Shown here: positions 1 to 12,056 of the stretch, in pieces
How the letters are laid out: every line of letters begins with the position of its first letter
Position numbering within the stretch: position 1 is the stretch's first letter
Assembly (NCBI RefSeq): GCF_963678635.1
Contig: NC_087067.1
Coordinates: 25,797,547-25,861,546 of the forward strand
Direction: 5' to 3'
DNA length: 64,000 nucleotides
From: Symsagittifera roscoffensis
Taxonomy: Eukaryota > Xenacoelomorpha > Acoela > Convolutidae
The notes under the pieces: model-generated
What the model was told of the DNA's origin: nothing
The model's input: only the letters and a program-made list of their open reading frames with translations
Databases searched by the model: none
Position numbers and translations under genes: made by a program

Positions 1-2
1 AC

Positions 3-3000
3 GAGTTCCTAATGATTGACAGGCGAACACTCCTAGTGACTAAAAAGATTGGCTCAGAAAGACTGTTTTATCTTCACGAAAACATTCTCAGAAGCCGAAT
101 TCCCCATGAATTAGGACAATACAGTCACTGGTTACTGGAAAAAAAAGATCGCGAGAAACTTTCAATAGAGTTCAACCAACAAAAAGTATTCGACAGTAGA
201 CCTGAAAAACCTAAAAAATTTCTCATAACATGTGAAGGAAAATTCTGGAAGCTGATTGACTTGCATAACAATTCCGTAATGATAGACATGGACAGCGAAA
301 TATTCCAAAAATTGCAGGAATCCATTTTCAGCGGAATTGAGTTACGTGAGCACATACACCTGTTTTTGCTTCCTGACAATGACATCATAGCTATTTCATT
401 TCCTAGGCATCGAATTTCGTTTTCAATAGCTGGAAACTATTCCAAAATAACTTCGACCGAGTTCCCTGGGTTCCAAATAGCAAAGTCGGGTTTCTTGGGA
501 ACTCTAACAGGCTTGCGAAGTGCTCTTGTCCTCGAATCCTCCAACATACGGAAAGTTATCATACCTCATGGCGAACTTATTGAGTCAAATGAAGGCGATG
601 ATGGTCATGCTCGGATTGAAGTGAACAAAACGAATTTTTGTAGCCCATCATTTTTTGTTTATAGTGTAGATGAGAACTTCAAACAGCTGTCGACTCCGTC
701 TAGTGAAGTAGCAAACTTGTATCTTGCAATGCTACATGTGAAAACATCCTACCCGCTTGTTGATCCATTCACTAAAATAACTGGATTTGAAATGGGTATG
801 CAGATTTTGAGAAAAGGTCGCAGTTATTCATGTAAGCCGCTGGATTCAAGGTCCAAACAAATATTGAAGGTTCTTGAAGGTTCTTGTCCCAAAAGGAAAA
901 TTTACAGAAGCAAAAAAGGACGAATGGTAGAAGTTGAATGGTATCCTGATTGCCCCCAGTACTCAATGTGCACGCTAGAAACACTATATATGCAATGTGA
1001 GAAACTTCGGAATCATAGCGAGAAACTGAAATTTATGTTTCCAGAGTCAGAAAAACCAGATGCTGAAGACAATTCCGATGAAGTTGACCCTTCTTTCCCG
1101 ATTCTTGTAACACAAACAATCCGGAATATACAGGAGAAAGTTCACATAATGAATATTGGAGAGTTTAAGACAAACGTGAACAGCAGTTCTTGTCTAATAC
1201 GCCACGTGGAAGTAATGCTTCAAAAAGAATCCGTTATCGACAGAGTTAGGAGCATAGCATCACTACAATACTTGGAAAACCAAGAAGTCTTGTACGATAG
1301 AAGATGCTCGCTCTCTATATGGGCAGAAGGTGAAAAAGAGATGCTCGGCTTAGGACACTCCAAATTAAAAGGTGAATGCCGCAGCCTCCAAGATTGGAAG
1401 TCTATGAACGTTAAAAGTGAATGCTTACTTGATCTTTACCAGCTGGCTCGTCGAGGCGACCGAACTCGAGATTTACTTTATACTTTAACTTCATTTCTCG
1501 CATTCGAGGGAAAATTACAACTTGAGCATATGATCCCTTTTTTCGTTGTCTCAAAACACTTCTCGAAGTTTCAGGCGTTGGATCCTCCTGAACACTCGGG
1601 ATTCGTTGATCTACCGAAGACTGAAGTCTGCCTTAATGAAATCTCCGAAATCTTAAATCGTTTTTTCATTTCCAAAGATGATTATATCTACGAGTATGTT
1701 CGAAGACACTGTACTTACAAAGATCGAACCACCCAAAACGATAAGTATCACGAAGAAGAGAAAAAAGCTGCAAATAAATACATTCGGATCAAAAACGAGG
1801 AGGGAGAGCGAGCGACTCGCGAAGCCATGAGTTTGTGGCCTTGCTCTGAATGTCACCTTAGTGGCGCTTATGAGCTGTTAGATAAAACTGAAACTCTCAA
1901 ATGTCTTTCGCGCTTGTTCGACAGCCGCTTCTCGAACAAACAGTTGTTCAAGTTTCTCGGACAAGTTGACTGTTTAATAGAATCTATCGTTGAAGATAAT
2001 TACAACATGAGTATAACTCGAATTCCTAATTTTAGTGCCAAATTTTACCAGGAAGTTGAGTTTGCAGAGTGCATCAATTTGGATTTCAGATTTGCGACTG
2101 AAAGTGTCCCTGAAAACTTCCACGAACTCATTCGCCCATTCACTGAACAAAACAATGATTTTAATTCAATAGGAATTGTTTCAAATGAAAAACGCCGCCA
2201 AGACGAAGAAAGCTTAATTGAGATGATCGGAGGCTTCGAGGTCCAAGATGCTGTCAGTCAAGACTTCGAAAAGCGCCTGGAGGAAAGTTGGAAAGCTTTC
2301 AAAGAAGGTGAAATGACACGTGAAGGAACTGTTCCAGATTTTGATACAATCCAAAACGAGGTCAAAGTTGCTCGTGAGCGAGTAATTGAGGTGGAAAAAG
2401 CGTTAATGAGCGTGTGGATCCCGAAAGAGGACGAGCATGTTAAATTAGCTCTTCATGATTGTGGGCTCGTGTTCAGAGACTCCCCGCTATCGTTAGTTCC
2501 GCATCTGCTATTGCATGAAACGAGTCCAAACCAGGGGGGACAGTGTGACTGGAGAGATCTCCTAGGAGCACTCGTAGTTAGATGGACTGAAAAACAGAGA
2601 TTGGAACGATGTCTGCAGTACCTGAAAAGCGGCAAAGATGTGCACTTGCAGCGCGAGTGGGACAATCGGGGACATACCAACTGGGTACCTCGAGATTTCG
2701 TTGAATGGTTGATTCTTGAAGTGGAAGGAAGCTTCCTAATACGTCCTGCCCAGGTAGAAATCGCTCTTCAAATGTTCGAGCCTCCCGGAGGCAAAAATGC
2801 AGTCATGCAGCTAAACATGGGTGAGGGAAAATCAACTGTTATTGTGCCCATGCTTGTTGCCGCTGTTTCCCGTAAAAAAGAAGTTTGTCCTCAAGTCGTT
2901 GTATTGAGCTCACTCTACCCCACAAACTGTCAGTTTTTGTCCGCAAAAATGGGTGGAATTCTCGACATGCGATTGCTTAAACTGCCTTTCTGTAGAGATC

Positions 3001-5193
3001 TGCATCTAAGCTACAGTAAAATGAAATACCTTTCCAGTTATATTACTGAACACAGCAAGCAACGAGGTTTTATTGTGAGCACTCCTGAGCAGATGATGTC
3101 AATGCAACTCAAGGCTTCGGAGGTTTTCATTGACGGCAAAGAAGAGCAGATCGAAAGCTACAGACTCTTCTCGGAGACGTATGAGAGAAGCGTTAGGAAT
3201 ATACTAGACGAAAGTGATGATATATTGTCTGTGAAAAGACAGCTAGTTTATACCATGGGGTCCCAAATTGCACTGGATGGAAACAATGAACGCTGGATAG
3301 TTATCCAAAGTATCTTTCAATCTCTGAAAAAACATTCTGACGAAATTTATGAAGAATGCGGCTCAGATCATGTGTTGATCGAGCCCCAAAAACCCGAAAC
3401 TGAACATCAGTTCAATCTTTTTCGCCTGCTTGACAAAGATAATGAAGCGTTTTCTAAAATAAGTAAATTGATCGTAGACGATTTTATAGAATGCAGGACC
3501 AATGCAGATTTGAAACCATTGACTGAGAGCCAGAAAGATTTCGTGAAAGATTACATAACTGCAGGAGAATTAGAGTTAAACCAAACTGAAAATTTGGAAA
3601 GCATTCTTGGCGAGGAAGACATACCCCCGGTTTTGTTTCTGCTTCGCGGCTTGCTGGGTTTGAAAATTTTGCAACACTGTCTAACGCTTCGACACCGTGT
3701 GAACTATGGAATCGGGAGGCACCGCAACATGGCAGTTCCCTTTCGGGCCAAAGACGTGGCTGCTGACAAAACCGATTTTGGACATCCAGATGTGGGCTTG
3801 GTGCTGACTCAACTGACGTATTACTACCAAGGGATCCCAAAAGCGGCATTCGAAAGAGTGCTGAGAAAGCTTACTGCTATGGAAATAGGGATGTCAAATG
3901 CGATATACTCTAAATGGGTTGATTTTTGTCATCAAGATTACATACCGGAGGAATTGAAAAGCTTTAGTAGTGTTAACTTATTAGACCAGATTCAGTTCCA
4001 CGCTCTTTACGATTTATTTCACAGGCACATGTTGGTTGTCGATTACTGGCTTGAATACATCGTTTACAGACAAGAAGCGAAACAGTTTCCACAAAAACTT
4101 TCGGCAAATGGATGGGACTTGTGTCGCGAAAATGACAACTTGGTGACAGGTTTTAGTGGAACCAACGAAACCCAACTTTTGCTACCACTCACAATAGAAC
4201 AACGTGATCTGCCCTCTCTTCAAGGAACTAATGCCTTAGTGATGCACAACATGCTTAAACCTGAGAATCAGTTTTATTGCTCTCTGCAGCACGGAGCAAG
4301 TGGCGAAGATAATTTGCATTTCATTCTAGCACAGAACCATGAGATCAGGGTCATTTTGGATCCTGGAGCTCTGATCTTGATTAACAACAAAGACTTTGTC
4401 CAACTTTGGTTGACAAAAACTACAAAAAAGACTATTGAAGCTGGGATATATTTCGACTCCAAAGACAACATGATGGTTCTAGATCGGAAAGGATTCGAAA
4501 CTCCCTTGCATATCTCGCCGTTTGCCGAAAAACTTGGTTCCTGTGTTGTATACCTAGATGACGTGCATACACGTGGAACGGACTTGCAATTCCCGACCGG
4601 AACAAAAGCGGCAGTTACTCTGGGAAAAGGTCTGACGAAGGACAAATTAGCCCAAGCTTGTATGCGAATGCGGCTGCTGGGTTGCGGACATAGCCTAGCT
4701 TTTTTCGCTTCCTACGAAGTGGATCTTGAGATACAATCACAGACTTCTAGTCTAACTTCACGAACAACAGAAGTAGGCAAAGTGCTTTCTTGGGTTTTCC
4801 TTAATAGCATGAAACAAGTACAAAACGGACTAACTCATTGGGCTAATCAAGGGTCAGATCAACTATACAAACTTAGCGCTTATGATAAATTTAATTCGAG
4901 AGGAGTCGACAGTCATTCATTGACAAGATACGCCAGGGAAATCGTGCAAAAAGATGCGGTTGAGCTGAAAAAACTGTACGGGACCTTTAGAACAAAAACA
5001 TCCTTATCTGGCCTCATATCAGATCGAGTGCAGCAGATTTTTGAAGTGTCTCAGAAGGATTTTAAGGACCGTTTGATTGAGAAATGCAATCGACTAGTCT
5101 CAGAAAAGGAGTTCTTTGCTGATGTTTTTGACGAGGAGCAGGAGCGTGAGTTGGAACACGAAGAGGAAGAGGAGTTTCAACTCATCAAACCCG
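3..5193 (+). CDS. Giant DUF3638/DUF3645 protein, exon 1 (5' end outside window)
   Basis: The frame is open from the window edge: three codons precede the first visible Met at 12, so the true start lies upstream. Residues below are counted from that Met. A GEGKS P-loop-like motif sits at about 937-941 inside the DUF3638 block, followed by LDESDD at about 1065-1070. A DUF3645-type segment (DYWLEYIVYRQEAKQFPQKL) starts at about 1344. YLDDVHTRGTDL (1514-1525) is followed by QACMRMR (about 1548-1554). Family members are very large proteins of fungi, protists and invertebrates. Automatic annotation often labels them ubiquitin thioesterase, but I know of no firm biochemical role. The acidic end (EEQERELEHEEEEE) is typical of the family just before its last domain. 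The frame's stop at 5196-5198 lies inside a donor, ccg|gttagt, so the exon is called to 5193 (phase 1). I am sure of the family but not of the function. Confidence -1.
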
Positions 5194-6064
5194 GTTAGTC
5201 CCTTGTTCTGGTTTGCTATTTAGTCCCTGAGGGTGCATTTGTTTATCACACACTGACTTAATACCGAAACCGATAAATTAGACATTCTGCGATCTCTAGA
5301 TGAACTTTTTGTCTAGCTGTTACTGCCCATTTTTTTATTTGTCGTAAGTCATAACACAGGAACTTGAAACGTGCGCAGAAATTTTTCTAGAGGGAGCGGT
5401 TTCCTAATTTTGTTTTCGACCTTTCATGTTTTAGATCGACTAATTTGATTTTCCGAACGCACAATTTTTGAATCAGAAACAAGCTAACTAAATATGAAGT
5501 TTTGAGCATGTATTTTTGGCGTAACCCCCCCACCCCCCGCAAATTTAGCTATATTGGCATCGAAGGTGCCTTAGGTATATTTTTGAGTTTGGTCTGCCAA
5601 AAATGGATGTCGTAAAATTATACCAAAGGGGACCCACTGGAAAAAATTGGCAACCAGAATTGAGGGCGGGAGGAGGTGGTATTCACACACCCTCCTCGGC
5701 ACGCTAGTGGCGCTGTCAATAATTAAGTTCTGCATTCATAATTACAGCTCTAGGGATTAAGTTTGAGCACAAACGAACGCTAATCAATATTTAAAAGTTT
5801 CTTACACACATGATCGTAGTGTAATAGTAAAACTATTCTTTTTTCTAACCTAAAGTCGCAACTGTTGGTGCCACTTTTGCAACAGCTTAAATTTTCAAGG
5901 CTTAATTTTACCATTTCTTTCTTATTTTACAGCTGCTTTTTGTCATTTTTTCGCTAGTGTTTGCGACGTTCAGCTTCGCCTCTGTGTTGAGTTGCTTAAG
6001 TATTACTTTCATTATTTTGTACAAGTATTTAGTTCATTTCTCGATTGAGACTTAGTTTGTTCAG
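5194..6064 (+). other. Intron 1 of the DUF3638 gene
   Basis: This 871-bp AT-rich stretch lies between the donor gttagt (5194-5199) and the acceptor ttgttcag (ends 6064). I see no coding signal or mobile element in it. It contains a short C-rich run near 5526-5538. Confidence -1.
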
Positions 6065-6257
6065 GTCGCTTGTCGGCTAAAAAACCCGAGTTGCCCGAGT
6101 GTGTGAGACGTCTGGCAGAAGGTGGTCACGTGGATCCCAGCCAATTCCTTTGTCTTGAAGAATGTCTGATAAACACAAAAGTGTGGCCCAAAATTACAAG
6201 CGCGTTCAAGCATGTCTATGCAAGTCCTGAGTTCCCAAAAATAACGTCTGATAAAAG
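6065..6257 (+). CDS. DUF3638 protein, exon 2
   Basis: This exon encodes residues 1728-1792. It starts after ttgttcag and ends at ataaaag|gtatgt, a strong donor. Joining it to exon 1 keeps the frame: the split Gly codon is g+gt, then RLSAKKPELPECVRRLAEGG follows. The PELPECVRRL...VDPSQF segment resembles the region after the acidic linker in fungal DUF3638 proteins, where an H/P-D-V-R-x-x-V-R-x-G motif occurs. The unspliced frame runs to a stop at 6300 but loses family resemblance after the donor. The exon limits come from splice sites plus homology, without transcript evidence. Confidence -1.
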
Positions 6258-6953
6258 GTATGTGGCGCGATTTATTGTGGATTTTATGTCAGTTTCCTAG
6301 GCCAGCCGAAGGTGCGAAAGCACTTTGGGTTCAATTGTTTTCAATAGAATTCCAGGTTTCACATGTAAGCGTCACATTGGGTTGACTGATATTTTGTATA
6401 AAGTCTTTTCAATTGTAATGGAAATTTTTGAAAATGTTTTCAGATTATCTGATGGTTCTTAGAGCTAGAAATAAGGCGCAATTCATATTTTAAACAGCTA
6501 AATTTGGCTTTTAGTTTGCCTAAATTCCTTTAATTATTTGACAAAGCTAAACTGCATGCAAAGCGTAATAAAAATGTTTCAAACAATTACCGCTCAAGAA
6601 AAATATTCTCACCTTACCGACATAGAGACGAGCCTCATTTCTTGCCTTTTTAGGTTTTGATGGAACTCTGACGTAGGGCGAACTTTTCCAGCCAATTTTG
6701 TTTACTCAAAGAAAGCTCTGCGTAGTTTTTGTGGTATTATTTTAGAGCCTTTTCAAGCGCAGTTCCGATTCTGAAAAATTGGGGGTTTCGAGGAAAAATT
6801 GGTCTGATTTTCTTTAGTTTTTGGGCAAAATTCAATGAGAACCTGATATCCCAATCAAGTTTTATAACCATTTTACTTTATATTAGTTACTGTTCTGTCT
6901 CATTTTTTTAACCTAATCCATATGCCTTTTTTCACTTAAAAAACAATACAATA

Positions 6954-7945
6954 CAGTCGCGTCTCGATTTAACATACCTCTTTGGACGGTCAAAATAATG
7001 TTAAATGGAGGTTTACGTTAAATCAAGATCAAGAAAGAAGAGTGTTTTTAATGAATTTTGTTCATCATCTATTATTATTATTACACGAGTGTCAACATCA
7101 AAATAGCTGAGCAGTGATGACCTATTTGTCAGAGGAACTTTGAGTTCGGGAACTTCTAAGATTTCGCTAAGAGTTTCTCCTGGTTCAATGGCAGATTTGC
7201 TAGTAGGAACTAAGTCATCGTCAAAAGTTTCTTCCACCGTGTTTTCATCGGAAAGATTTCCCGCCACCTCGTCGATATCCTTGTTGAAACCAGCTTTGCG
7301 GAAACAACTTTTCACGGTATCAGTTGATACGCCTTCGTCCCAACTTCTTTTCAGCATGTGTATTGCGGCCAAAACAGAAAGATTTGCACGTTGTTCTCCA
7401 CAGTCCAGAGCAGTAATTTGTTAACTTTGTTTTTACATTAGATTTTCAGGCTTTTGATTACTCCCATGTCCATAAGTTAACATCGCGGTATTGTATTTGG
7501 CGGAAAAATTTCAGTTCAACGTGATCGTGAGTCATATTAAGATGTGCACTGCAATTATCATCGAACAACATCACTTTGCGTTTTAGATTTACATGGTTCT
7601 TTCGAAGCTCCTCAGAGTATCAGCAAAAATTTCATAGTTAATCCATGCTTTGCTCTGGTTATAATATTTCACCGGTAAATGGTTGACGTTTTCGGAAGCC
7701 CGTGGTTTAGCAGCCTTTCCTATCGTTCAGGGACAGTTTTTACCAGCTAGAGAAGCAACAACCACAATAGTGAGTCTCTGCTTAGGCTCTTTCTTTCCGT
7801 GTTTTACCAGTGAACTCGAACACACGCTAAAGTTTTGGTGGTGAACATAGCTTCATTGTTATAAAAAACTTATGGATTACAGAGAGATATCCGAATTTAT
7901 TTCCGACGAATTAGTTTGGATCGCAGTATAGTTTGAGTCAGCGCA
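6954..7945 (-). mobile_element. Decayed Tigger/pogo-like DNA transposon, 3' part
   Basis: The minus strand carries broken fragments of a pogo/Tigger DDE transposase. In transposase order they are FYNNEAM near 7835-7868 (the first catalytic-acid region), KHGKKEPKQRLTIVVVASLA near 7740-7810, NVNHLPVKYYNQSKAW near 7650-7710, and LFDDNCSAH near 7542-7571 (the DNCPAH-type box with the second Asp). The C-terminal AIHMLKRSWDEGVSTDTVKS (from 7372 down) matches the tail of TIGD/Jerky-like transposases. Several stops and shifts separate them. On the + strand the element ends at a TA followed by cagtcgcgtctcgatttaac (6954-6973), a typical pogo-type terminus. The opposite terminus is missing, probably lost where the next LINE fragment begins. 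Confidence -1.
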
Positions 7946-7976
7946 GAACTGATATCGAATTGAACTCAATCTAACA

Positions 7977-8258
7977 CATGCAACTTTCATAAATAACAAA
8001 CAAGCGTTTAATACTGTTTCACAGAAATCACTTCTACAAGAAGCTGAAAACTGCAGACTACGAGGTACCTTTTTGACAAATAGAGTACAAGTAGTGAAGA
8101 CAGGATCTAAAATGTCAAAATTGAAAACTATTCACTGTGGAGTTCTACGAGGGTCAGTCTTTGAGCCACTACTAATCATTTTGATGATAACTGATTTACC
8201 ATCGATTATAAACTCAGTGAACACATACTTATACGCAGATCTTTTTGTTCCTCGCTAG
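7977..8258 (+). mobile_element. Non-LTR retrotransposon RT fragment (CR1/Jockey-like)
   Basis: The + strand encodes a run resembling the middle of a LINE reverse transcriptase: FINNKQAFNTVSQKSLLQEA (the AFDTV...H..LL box), then LRGTFLTNRVQVVKTG (the SYL.NR.Q.V box), then CGVLRGSVFEPLLIILMITD (the GVPQGSVLGPLLF box), and finally TYLYADL in place of the catalytic F/YADD. The catalytic aspartates are lost (YADL) and no endonuclease is visible. It is a dead 5'- and 3'-truncated copy of a different family from the LINE at 9.2-11.5 kb, since the motifs differ in sequence. Confidence -1.
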
Positions 8259-9180
8259 TTTCTGCGTATGAAGTAGTTCACTGACAATGTCTTCTCTAAT
8301 CGATAAACATTTAATCTCTCATATTCTCTAACGTCTTATCAGTTTCAATTTCTTCGGGGCCTTTTATTCTTGTTAGAGCAACCGGACGGGTTGCTTTTTG
8401 GTAACTATCCCTCATATTATGTCGTCGATCTCCGCGAGCCTTCTTAATTTGTGGTTCCATTGCTTATATCATCAGTTGCTTTGGTAGACTACTATTATTT
8501 CGTCCGAGTCTTCAAAGCTTACTTTAATCTGGCAGTTATTCGTGGTAGTTAATCAAACAACGCTGGCTTGCATAATCACTTATACCATCATCTCTATTCA
8601 AATGTGGGTATTCCTTCATTTGAAACGAGGACGAGGGTTTGATGTTAATTTGCTTTTAATTGCTGGACAGTCCGCTTTTCTATGGTATATTTGATTTTCT
8701 AGCCAAAACATACAAATTTGTCCATTATAAGAAAAGTCTAGTTTTTTCTGTGCTAAAGAGTGACAAGCAACCAAATTCCCAGGGCACGTTAAAAACTGCA
8801 GAAAAATTTCGAGGTTTTTGTCGATTCAAAGTTGTCTCATTTCATTAAAAAGGCTTTTTCTATGAATCTACTATTTTTGAGTTGTAGCATTCGTGGTCAG
8901 AGAGCCGTTGGTGCAGCTCATCCATCTTGTTTGATAACGAGATATCAATTTTGTTCTTCATTCCGAGTTTGTAATTAATTTGGTAAGAAGTGTTTTCAAG
9001 GAAGTATTCTCTAGTCCTTCTCTTTTCTCTCGAGCATTTATGTCAGAAATTCGCTTTAGTCAGATTAAACGCCCGGTTTTTAAATTCTTTTTGATCGCTG
9101 CATACAAACCGACTAATCGCTAGTATTATCGCTAGCCTAATTGTTTTGATAAACTTATTTAATAGTTTCAGATAACAAGT
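8259..9180. other. Intronic stretch without recognisable content
   Basis: This AT-rich stretch lies between two LINE fragments. I found no coding signal above background, no RNA gene and no clear repeat. Confidence -1.
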
Positions 9181-9318
9181 TGATTTCCTGGGTCAGCCGT
9201 GGTGGTCCCCAAATTCCTGTTTCTTTCCTATTTTCTGCTCATTCCTGCACTAGCTCATTCCTGCTTCATTATTTCCTTCTGAACAGCGCTCATTCCTGCT
9301 TCTTTCTAAGCTTGATAA

Positions 9319-9690
9319 TGGGCGATAGCGTTTCGGCTAAAAAGCTGACTTCAAATGATTGGTATCCAACCATCGACGAAATAATTTGGGCAACGGATGC
9401 GGAAGTTGCTTCTCTCTTCTCTCCGCTAAAAAAAGATAGTCTCTCATGTTTACCACGAGAGAGTTTATCTCAACTGAAAATCGCTAGAAAAAAAAGAGCT
9501 CACATTGGAGAAAGTTGTGGAGAAGTTGAGTGCCGAAGAAAATAATATACCGATACTTGTTGGGAAGCTAGATCATCTGAAAGATAAAGTTGATATCTTA
9601 TCAACTAGTCACGAGTCTACAAAAAAAAGAAACCGAGAACATCTCAACAAACCTCACGGCATACAGCACAGTTCTTCAAAAAAACATTGA
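9319..9690 (+). pseudogene. LINE ORF1-like protein, frameshifted
   Basis: It begins with Met at 9319 (MGDSVSAKKLTSNDWYPTID) and continues through a hydrophilic stretch ending in KIARKK. The frame then changes inside an A-run at about 9486-9495 and continues as EKVVEKLSAEENNIPILVGK to 9690. The second part is heptad-like and probably a coiled coil, as in many LINE ORF1 proteins. No zinc knuckle, RRM or esterase motif is visible. The assignment as ORF1 rests mainly on its position before the RT, so it is tentative. Confidence -1.
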
Positions 9691-9739
9691 TCAGCAACAA
9701 AATGCACCTGTTAAACATACCATAGCGCCTGTCGTGCAA

Positions 9740-11252
9740 TCTCCCGAAGCGTGTTTATTCAATGAGTACTTCCAGTCGGTATTCGTTGAGCACGTCTCAC
9801 TGATACCGACTGAAAATCCCACTATTAAACTCACCGAAAATGACTTCACCTCCGCGAGTGTCATGAAAGTCATTCATGACCTCGATGTTTCAAACTTGTG
9901 TGGACATGATCAGTTGCCTCCTGCTCCATTCAATGAAGTGCCAGCGCTTTGGAAATCTTTGAGTACCATATTCAACAAAATCAAACAGACGTGATTTTTC
10001 CTGACTGTTGGAAGATTGGTAAAGTTACCCCACTATTCAAGAAAGGAAATCGTCAAGTTGCAACTAACTATCGGCCAATCACTCTCCTAAATATTTGTTC
10101 AAAACTATTTGATAAAGGTATCTTCAAGGCTTTGTACTCATTTGTAGCACCTCTCATTCATCATAGTCAATTTGGTTTTCAGCGAAAGAAATCAACAGTG
10201 CTTCAGCTTATCGCATATCTTGAAGACATGTACAAGGGAATTCATCAGAAAGAACCTGTCGTTGAAGCCGTGTACCTTGATTTTGCAAAGGCATTCGACA
10301 AAATAAACCACAGTATTTTACTTGACCCACTACGAAAAATTGGAGTAGGCGGAATACTCAGAAGTTCTCAAAATACTCAGAAGTTATCTTTCCAATAGAA
10401 GACAGTTGGTAAATCTAGACGGAACTGAGTCTAATCATCTATTTGTTTTATCTGGTGTTCCTCAGGGTTTCATCTTCGGCCCGCTGCTGTTCTTGGTTTT
10501 TGCCTTAGATTTGCCTGATGGAGTTCTAGGTGTAGCCTATATTTTCGCCGACGATGCCAAACTGTTGTCTATTCGTAGCATAAATGAGTCTTCGTTGCTG
10601 CAGCATGACCTCAACTGCCTGGGAAGTTGGGCGATCAGCAATCAAATGGAGTTCAATTATACCAAGAGTCACCTTATCTCATTCTTAGCAGGCGAAAACA
10701 TTACTACCCCTGTTTACCTCAATGGGTTTTGCTTGAAAGAAACCTCGTGTGAGAAAGATCGTGGCGTTCATATATCTTCAAGCCTCAAATGAAACGACCA
10801 GATCAAATTGAGTGTACGGAAAGCCTTTACAGTTTTGTTTCTTATCAAGCGCAACTGTTCATATCATTTATCGTCTGAAAACAAGTTCAATCTATCTAAA
10901 TCTATGATTGTTCCAGTTTTTACATGTTTTTCCAGTACAACGTGATGCAACCAGATGGATTGTTGGCTATCATAGTAGTTTATCATATTCCGAAAGACTG
11001 GCTAAGTTGAAGCTTCTCCCACTTTCCTTTTACATGTAAATGAACGATCTACTGTTGTTATCTAAAGTCATCAATGATCATTATGCTGTGCAGTGGAGTG
11101 ACTCGATCAAATTATTATCGTTTTCAATCTACAGTTCGAGAGGGTCGAGCAGAATGTTATTCAACATTCCCAAACTTCGCCTAGATGTCTGCAAAGCAAA
11201 TGTCTGGCACAGATCGCAGAGACTCGCCAACATCCTATATGCGCGTTTTTGA
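9740..11252 (+). pseudogene. Reverse transcriptase of the intronic LINE, frameshifted
   Basis: Four consecutive pieces form one RT. About 9740-9993 (FNEYFQ...SNLCGHDQLP) is the linker before the RT. About 9990-10350 contains GKVTPLFKKGN, NYRPITLLNICSKLFDK, QFGFQRKKST and YLDFAKAFDKINH. 10406-10792 contains SGVPQGFIFGPLLF and FADD at 10544-10555. 11040-11252 is the C-terminal region seen in CR1/Jockey-type proteins. Frames change near 9985 and at a 19-bp duplication at 10354, and a stop follows at 10790. The catalytic FADD is intact, but the copy cannot make a full enzyme. Confidence -1.
10354..10385 (+). repeat. 19-bp tandem duplication that frameshifts the LINE RT
   Basis: atactcagaagtt occurs at 10354 and again at 10373, separated by ctcaaa, giving a period of 19 bp. 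Since 19 leaves remainder 1 on division by 3, the duplication moves the RT from frame 1 (through GGILRS) to frame 2 (LSNRRQLVNLDG onward). This is exactly the shift seen. Confidence -1.
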
Positions 11253-11726
11253 ATCGTCGTGTTCTTTTCTTACCAAAACTTGAAAAAGAAATTTCAGACT
11301 TGTTTTTGGGATTTCTTCTCAAACTATTATTCTACTGAAAATCCTTGCTAGTGGGTAATTTGTTGTTTGTGCTATCTTTGCCGTGAAACTAGTTTGTAAC
11401 GCCTTTTTTATGTTTTTTAGGGAACTTCTGTTCCCCTCAATCATTTTGTATATTCTTATATAATCTGATTGTAAATCCTCAATAATAATAAATCGTAATA
11501 ATTCAATTTTTGGTCTTGTGTTTGTTGTTTCTTGTTGGTGTTCAGGACGTTGGGTATCAACATAGTTTTTTTCTACTATCTGACAGTTTGGAGCAATTAA
11601 TGTGCATTTTTAATTTGTCATAATATTGTATATTTATAAATGATTATTGGGTTTTCTGTAGTTTTTTAAGAACATAGAAATTTTCATGAAGCTGCATGCC
11701 TTGGGTTCGCTCTCGTTTTGTTTCAG

Positions 11727-11791
11727 AACTGAAGCTCAAGATTTACAAATGCTCGCATCAGAAAGGCAGATCATTGATTCTAATACAGCAG
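11727..11791 (+). CDS. DUF3638 protein, exon 3
   Basis: This 65-bp exon encodes residues 1792-1814. The acceptor is gttttgtttcag and the donor is gcag|gtaatg. Joined to exon 2 it reads SDKR then TEAQDLQMLASERQIIDSNT and a split Gly. It fits the frame on both sides and lies at the expected place in the family's C-terminal part. It is too short to be recognised alone, so it is supported by splice sites and phase only. Confidence -1.
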
Positions 11792-12056
11792 GTAATGCTA
11801 AAAGCTTTGACCGTTGAAGAAATTTTCTATTGTGTATTTTGCCATTGGTTATTTTAAATTTTGAGACCAAAAGTTATCAATTAAGTTCAAAAGACGGAAT
11901 AGACTATTCGAATAGGAGTTTGTATTTAGTAGAAACAGCATTCGATCTTGACTGAATTGATCTCATTTTCTAGTTATAAAGTGTGTTCGCTACTGCATAC
12001 AGTGACGCAACTGCATAGTTTGATGGGTGTGGTATGCAAACTGTTGTTGTTTTTAG

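Larger units (their letters stand above)
9181..11505 (+). mobile_element. Internally deleted LINE (CR1/L2/Jockey-like) in intron 2
   Basis: The order is an ORF1-like N-terminus (9319-9690), then directly an RT (about 9740-10795), then a LINE C-terminal region (10796-11252), and a 3' end with repeated AAT units (aataataataaatcgtaat, about 11481-11500). The apurinic-like endonuclease expected between ORF1 and RT is absent, so the element is internally deleted. The upstream part (9230-9310) has three copies of gctcattcctgc. All reading frames are interrupted. It lies in the sense orientation of the host gene. Confidence -1.
6258..11726 (+). other. Intron 2 of the DUF3638 gene, packed with transposon remnants
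   Basis: This 5.5-kb intron runs from gtatgt at 6258 to gttttgtttcag ending at 11726. It holds a Tigger-like transposon (minus), a short RT fragment (plus) and a longer internally deleted LINE (plus), each listed separately. The stretches 6258-6950 and 11506-11726 are AT-rich and show nothing recognisable. Confidence -1.

Noticed and set aside
125-4645. Six minus-strand open frames of 67-123 codons opposite exon 1
   Set aside because: They are antisense shadows of the strongly supported DUF3638 frame, with no family resemblance.
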